DNA of 64,000 bases from Cliona cf. orientalis (taxonomy: Eukaryota; Porifera; Demospongiae; Clionaida; Clionaidae). The translations under genes and the position numbers were made by a program. Position 1 is the stretch's first letter; each line of letters begins with the position of its first letter. The notes beneath the pieces were generated by a model. That model saw only the letters and a list, made by a program, of their open reading frames with translations, was not told the DNA's origin and did no database searches. Below are positions 59,630 to 64,000 of this stretch, in pieces. The stretch covers positions 4,392,545 through 4,456,544 of the forward strand of contig OZ005706.1 of the NCBI GenBank assembly GCA_963930775.1. Reading direction: 5' to 3'.

Positions 59630-59721
59630 TATGCGTTAATAGCATAATAATGTATTTTTCGCAATACAATTCCGTAGACGCCAAATAAAGTGAAGTTGAG
59701 TTGGCGTACCATCAAGTCAAG

Positions 59722-62060
59722 ATGGATATTGAACAAAATGCTAGGAAAATCGAAGATGTTGTGAGGAAAATCGAAGATGAAGAAATGCAAAGGGATGAAT
59801 CCAGGGACGAGCGACTGCTCCTAATGAAAAAGGAGATGAAGCTACTTGATATCAAGGTAATCCTACAGAAAAATCACATGGAGTTAGTAAAGCTATTGGA
59901 GGAGAAGAAGCAAAAACCTCCCAGTGCGCGTGTAGTGGAAATTGGTAGTAGTGTGAGTATATCTGCAAAGGCCAAGAGTTTCAATAGTACACCTTTCTGT
60001 CTCACAAAGCCCATCAGTGTATATTGGTTTGGATTAGAAGTGCTTAAAACGTTGGAGTTAGCCACACAGAATCTCAGCCTTAGCGGCTCTCCTATAAATA
60101 TAACTCTCGATGGGTCCACGTATGGAATAGAAAGAAATTCACTGCAAGATGATACGGATGCCATTAAGAGTGCCTGTCAGATATGCAGAGACGATACACC
60201 GGGTGAGGAGGGTCGAGGATTTATGAGTAAGTCAAAAGCATGCAATACAGAAGTGGCTTTCTCAAGTTTAGTTACTAGGGCCCTTGACCGTTTCTTATTT
60301 CCAATTGTAGCTACTGGAGCATGTCTACACCAGGCTCCAGTCCGCGCCATACATGGAAACCCTGAGAGACCGGATATATATATTGTAAAGTTCAAACCGA
60401 ACTTTGTCCCTGGACATCCAGTTTCGTGTACGGACATAAAAGCAATGAGGTTTGGTGTAGCAGACAATGAAACGGTATTATACAATGCTGTAGCTGTTCA
60501 GGAGGGGGGTACTTGAAATCGATTTCCAGTTCTCATCGGACTTCCTTGTACCTATTCTAACCTGGAGCTACAGCTCCATGTCAGTGTAGACCTTAAGGTT
60601 TGGAAGCTGATAGTTGCTGAAAGCTCTCCTTGGGACGAGGCTCTACTGTGTACATTATATGCCACTGTCCATTATCTAATGGAGAATGGTATGTTGAATA
60701 TATCTAAGCCACTTACAATTCCTGAGCCATTTAAGGATATGAAGGGATACTCCATATGTGGTGTAACGAATCGAGTCTTCCATGAGAAGAAGAGTAATAT
60801 TGTACCGTATAGCGGGAAATTTTCGAGGGTATTAATTTTCGCTGTTTTCGCGGATCAGGGTGAATCCGCGAAATTTTATACCTCGAAAATTTCCCGCTAT
60901 ACGGTATGACGTGACGACCCATTCCTACACTGACTTAGCTCGAGCATGCGTAGTCCCACCAGCACATGATATCAGTAGAGAATTAGTGTGGTCGATATAA
61001 ACCACAAGGCATGCTGAACAGAAAATGCACTATATGTAGCGTTAGCAAGCCATTTTCAAAAGATACTGCCTCCTTTTCGAAGAAAGAGCGAACATATAGC
61101 TGACATTTTCTTGGGACGTGTCCAACTATTGTTGAAGACTCGGGTTTTGTGACAGCTACAGCGTAGGGTCATGGACGTTGCCGGGCTCTCGGATACACGT
61201 CAGATTTTCTCCAATTTCAGCCTTCCAAATGCTTTGATACTCGTGGTAGCCACGGATCATCGCCTCCACAACACAGCTTCGTAGTTCAAACATAGTTTGC
61301 TCGTGTGTTTAACGCGTTAACGCTACCTGCTATGATTTCCACGCACGTGTGAAAGAAGAGGGGCGTGGTGTTATTGCATCCAATTTGAGGGTGTGGCTTT
61401 GTCTCAGGGCTGATCCTCGAAAATTAAAACGCAAAAAAGTTCAAAATCCCACATCCGCGAAAATTGCTACCCTCGAAAATTTCCCGCTATACGGTATTCA
61501 AATTCTTTGATACAGACCATGATGGTGACGAATTCTTCAATCACTCAATAATGGAGCAGTTAATTGAGAAATGTCCATCAATATTGCCAGAAGTTAAACT
61601 GACTTCTATCGCTTCACAAGTGTATATACTAACTTATCAATATATCCCAGGAAGAGAAGGAGAGCCATACAACTTGAACGATTTTGTTGGTGTTGTTAAG
61701 ACATTAATTCGTATGCATAAACATGAATTTGTTCATGGTGACATTCGATTGGCTAACATGGTGTTCACTGAAGATGGCACAAGTCATTTGATTGACTTTG
61801 ATTTTGTTGGTAAGCACGACATCAGTGACTACTTTGATCACTTCAATTATGAATTGGATGAAAGGCACCCAGAAGCATATCCTGGTAGGAAGATGAAAAT
61901 GGAACATGATAGGCACTCACTTGCATACGTGATTGAAAAGCAGTGTGAATCATCAAGTACATGTACCCTTTCAACTTTACTCGATCTATTGAAGGATACT
62001 ACTACTGCTCTTGAACATATTATAACTCTTATGGCTAACTGTAAGCAAGTTAGAGGTTGA
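59722..62060 (+). pseudogene. Protein-kinase-like fold protein with N-terminal coiled coil, broken by TGA and a MITE
   Basis: Frame 1 from ATG 59722 (TTG 59701 is also open): a charged heptad region (RKIEDVVRKIEDEEMQRDES, about residues 8-60) then a domain with RPDIYIVKFKPNF. TGA 60514-60516 interrupts continuous frame (GGT, then NRFPVLIG). The frame runs into MITE B (60805-61494) and resumes in frame 3 with FKFFDTDHDGDEFF. The C-terminal part has the catalytic loop HGDIRLANMVF and the metal-binding HLIDFDFVG, as in APH/FunK-type kinase-like folds. It ends at 62060. Intronless. Similar sponge-specific families are multicopy as I recall. Substrate unknown. Full product is not made unless both lesions are absent in other alleles. 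Confidence 0.65.
60805..61494. mobile_element. MITE family B, copy 2 (690 bp) inside the kinase-like gene
   Basis: CCGTATAGCGGGAAATTTTC at left, complement at right, TA at 60803-60804 and 61495-61496. The first 99 bp (60805-60903) is a self-contained foldback with matching ends, so the element has three terminus copies. Very similar to 41997-42661, including GACGTGTCCAACTATTGTTG and the AGCTTCGTAGTTCA stretch. Confidence 0.9.
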
Positions 62061-62497
62061 AGTACTTAGTCGGTTCTCTTGAACTACTTTGTCAGTTCTA
62101 GTCTATATCTGTGGATCTACTTTGATTATTCAAATTATTATAGAATATGAATACATTTGGCAGGGGGTTGAAGCAATGTTTGGTAGGACATTTAAATTAA
62201 GTTTGTGAGAAACAACACATTTGTGACCGACCATATCTGACAAAATCCGGCATATGGGATCCGCACGTTATTTGTGCAATGCGCGCTTTTAGTTTCTCAA
62301 GTCAAAAAATGTCAAACCTTTGCCGTCGTCAACGGAGGCTAACTGTAAGTTACAAAGGCGAAATAAGCCTTCATTTTGACCTACCTAGTCTATACAGCTA
62401 CCGTACACGGAGCCCATTGCTATGGGCGCTAATTAGAATTCTCTACCTAGATACAGCTAGATTCATCAAACTACTGTACATTCGTTCGCCTTTTTAG
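62061..62497. other. No supported gene
   Basis: AT-rich, with GTGACCGACCATATCTGAC near 62225. Likely contains the 5' end of the second DIRS-like element, not delimited. Confidence 0.4.
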
Positions 62498-64000
62498 CTT
62501 CTTGGGCATCAAAGAACAATCGGCTGTCGTCGTCACCAACTGGGAGACCACAAAGCATGTTAGGTCCTTGTTTTGAGTGTGGCAAGCTAGGCCACTTGAA
62601 GAATGCTTGCCCTGACTTATTGTTAAAGAACTTGATGGGTAAGCAAGGAAAATAACTATTGTTGACCTTCCTACAATTTTGATTTGCGATGTTTTCATCC
62701 TATGGGTTTTTCTTGCTTAGTTGTACATGTGTGTGTGTATGTGTGCTGTGTTGTTCTGTGGTTTGTGCATTCACTCTGTACGTGTGATGTACTGTTGTGT
62801 TATGGTTGCACTGCAGGTGCAGTATTGTGTGATGACACAGTTTCTGATAGTGATTCAGTGATTGTGTTGGATGCTATTGAATTGGTGGCAGAGCGCCTGC
62901 TAGAACATGTGCCAGTCGGTGATTCGGAGCCAATATCCGTGCAGAAGAGGCTGCATGAGCATGCCAATTTGATTGAGGCCTCTTTTGTGAAGGAGATTAT
63001 TACTCGGGGATATAGGATGCCTTTCCTCAAAGTACCTTGGCCTGTATTTAAGTGTAATCATCGCTCAGCATTAGAGCATGAGTTGCTTCGGCCATTGGTG
63101 AAAAGGTGGAGGGGTAAAGGGATTAGAGCTATTGATGATGGCATTGTGGCCTCAAAGTCGCAAGAGCAGTGCCTTATGGATAAGCAGCTGGTCACCTCTG
63201 ACCTAGACCTAGGAGGTTTTGTCTTGAATGTTTCTAAGTCGCAGCTAGAGCCACACCAGCTTGGTGGATGATTTGTCTTCATTATTGATCTCTATAATGG
63301 TAATTTCCATGTGCCAGAAGAGAAAATAGATGGCCTTAAATCATTAATAAAACAGGCATACATGCATGCAGTCCCGAGTGCCAGTAAAGTGCCTGGCTAG
63401 CATTGTCGGCAAAATGACATCCATGTCCCTTGCAATTGGCCCCGTCTCACGTCTAAGAACCAGAGCCTTGTATACTGCCATCAACAGTAGACGTTCTTGG
63501 TGCGATAGTGTTTCCTTGCCCCAGAATGCCAAGGAGCAATTAGAGTTTTGGTTCAGAAGTATAAACAGTCTCAATGGTAATGGTTTAACCCTGGTGCTAC
63601 AAGAATCGTGTACTCAGATGCTAGTGATAGCGGCTAGGGGGGTTATATGGTGGAATTAGGCCCAGAAATTGCACATGGCCAATGGTCGGAGGCCGAGGCC
63701 TTGCTTAGTTCAACTTGGAGGGAGCTAAAGGCCGTGTAGTTGGTATTGAGGTCTTTCACTGGAAATTAGCAGGACATAGAGTCAAATGGTTTACTGATAA
63801 TCAGGGTGTGATGTATATTATTCGTTCTGGCTCAAAGAAACAGCACCTGCAGGAAGGGGCCATAGAAATTTTTAATATCTGTTTAGCAAACAACATTAAG
63901 CTGGAAGTGGAGTGGATCCCCCGAGATGCTAACGAATATGCTGATGTTATTAGCAGAGTCATTGATTATGACGATTGGAGCCTTGACCCTCATTTATTCC
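62498..64000 (+). pseudogene. Second DIRS-like element: gag zinc knuckle, RT remnant and RNase H, runs off the window
   Basis: Exon 62498-62638 ends with a CCHC knuckle CFECGKLGHLKNAC and donor G|GTAAGC. The intron 62639-62816 rejoins in phase (NLMG|AVLCDD). The frame continues through EASFVKEIITRGYRMPF and NHRSALEHE, then jumps to LLRPLVKRWRGKGIRAIDDGI. RT motifs A and B are deleted and only a degenerate DD box remains. A Trp codon is TGA (63269-63271), and frameshifts lie near 63350 and 63590. The rest shows MSLAIGPVSRLRTRALY, RNase H YSDAS, WRELKAV, FTDNQGV and WIPRDANEYADVISR. No recombinase is visible before 64000. Clearly inactive. Confidence 0.85.

Overview
The window looks like a piece of an intron-rich, transposon-laden early-branching animal genome, most likely a demosponge. 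This is inferred from an animal-type 22-exon GFAT gene with short introns, a TDRD12/Yb-like piRNA-pathway helicase, intron-bearing DIRS-like retroelements, a Kolobok-like DNA transposon, several multicopy gene families that I associate with sponge and cnidarian genomes, and a very high load of small TA- or TTAA-flanked MITEs. A cnidarian cannot be excluded without database searches.

Layout. 1-2150: a broken hAT-type transposase split by a 412-bp TTAA-flanked MITE. About 4.3-29.5 kb, minus strand: dispersed exons of a DEAD-box helicase plus Tudor-like gene (TDRD12/Yb-like). Its introns hold many MITEs, and one large intron (15.2-22.1 kb) holds a nearly complete tyrosine-recombinase retroelement (gag, RT-RNase H, recombinase). 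Inside the next intron upstream (22.2-29.4 kb) lies a decayed multicopy gene at 23.6-25.1 kb. About 31.3-48.8 kb, plus strand: a complete glutamine:fructose-6-phosphate amidotransferase gene (699 aa, all 22 coding exons phase-matched), with a possible upstream leader exon near 31.4 kb. 49.4 kb: an isolated first coding exon of a V-ATPase catalytic subunit A gene. 50,303-54,504: a TTAA-flanked 4.2-kb Kolobok-like transposon with two intact, convergent, multi-exon genes, a 591-aa DDE transposase and a 190-aa uncharacterised protein. 55.4-58.8 kb: convergent, slightly damaged RecQ-like helicase and DUF6589-like genes. 59.3-62.1 kb: a tRNA-derived SINE with a perfect 15-bp target duplication and a kinase-like gene broken by one nonsense codon and a MITE. 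62.5 kb to the end: a second, more decayed DIRS-like element.

How the parts relate. GFAT catalyses the first committed step of the hexosamine pathway (UDP-GlcNAc, chitin and glycans). The TDRD12-like protein would act in piRNA-based transposon silencing, yet its own introns are filled with transposons. At least ten MITE copies from a few TA- or TTAA-targeting families are present. Two of them (1442-1853 and 60805-61494) sit inside reading frames and restore the host frame exactly when removed together with one copy of the target duplication. The most interesting intact unit is the two-gene Kolobok-like element.
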